Shown here: positions 63,825-64,000 of the stretch, in pieces
How positions within the stretch are numbered: position 1 is the stretch's first letter
How the letters are laid out: every line of letters starts with the position of its first letter
From: Pegoplata infirma
Lineage: Eukaryota > Arthropoda > Insecta > Diptera > Anthomyiidae
Reading direction: 5' to 3'
DNA length: 64,000 nt
Assembly (NCBI GenBank): GCA_963921195.1
Contig: OY992538.1
Span: forward strand, 3,720,001-3,784,000
Position numbers and translations under genes: made by a program
The notes under the pieces: model-generated
The model's input: the letters and a program-made list of their open reading frames with translations, nothing else
Database searches by the model: none
What the model was told of the DNA's origin: nothing

Positions 63825-64000
63825 CAAAAAATTATGTTAGTAAAATTAACTGAAAATGTCAGTTAAAATAACTACTTTGTTAGTTGTTTTGGGGTCAACT
63901 ACTTTTGTCAGTTAAATCAACTAACAATGTAAGTTATTTTAACTGACAAAAAAACAACTGACTTATGTAGTAAAAACTACTAACATTTGTAGTCAAAACG
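63825..64000 (+). mobile_element. Left end of a word-array MITE (GTTAGTT words)
   Basis: Tip CACTCAAAAAATTATG, then TCAGTTAAAATAACTACTTT, TTGTTAGTTG and ATGTAAGTTATTTTAACTGA words in both orientations. The right end lies outside the window. TG rather than TA precedes the tip. Confidence 0.6.

Overview
The window is very AT-rich eukaryotic DNA from an insect. It most resembles repeat-dense intergenic, intronic or heterochromatic DNA of a higher fly, perhaps a calyptrate such as a blow fly. The reasons are the many mini-me/DINE-like units (conserved TATACCCTCC start, GTCY microsatellite, terminal hairpin), decayed LINEs of insect type, hAT- and Tc1-like elements, and no bacterial gene organisation. 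The species call is inference. I found no host gene exon I could defend. Every coding sequence recognised belongs to a transposable element, and all are broken.

Layout. 951-4480: inverted-repeat element with mini-me DNA in its centre. 5879-8112: 5'-truncated, frameshifted LINE on the minus strand. 9582-9781: assembly gap. 9839-10214: LINE 3' stub. 10676-13439: four or five small inverted-repeat elements in a row. 14208-14910: mini-me. 15655 onward: Helitron-like end. 16401-18973: TAGGGTGGGTC element with an 8-bp target duplication, carrying the start of an unnamed transposon gene that two further elements interrupt. 19195-22549: palindrome, tRNA-like unit, hAT-type MITE, mini-me. 25480-29080: nested inverted-repeat elements. 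29297-32152: direct segmental duplication in which only the first copy holds an inserted element. 33909-37392: hAT-like foldback element carrying the end of what may be the same unnamed gene. 38852-42951: Helitron-like element containing a 1.27-kb terminal-inverted-repeat element, a 146-bp satellite and a 16-bp palindromic minisatellite. 43171-44110: LINE fragment. 44696-45448: word-array MITE. 47437-50750: two Tc1-like palindromes, one with decayed transposase in both arms. 51858-52945: LINE RNase H segment. 55330-61427: mini-me cluster with a nested LINE and a nested foldback element. 61723-64000: nested word-array MITEs.

The main biological content is repeated nesting. Many boundaries are fixed by target-site duplications, and one by an unfilled copy of the same site inside the window. 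Two themes deserve attention: halves of one unrecognised transposon protein carried by two different 8-bp-duplication elements, and a set of TA-flanked MITEs with shared tips of the type CACTCAAAA or CACAGAAAA, each filled with its own short self-complementary word.
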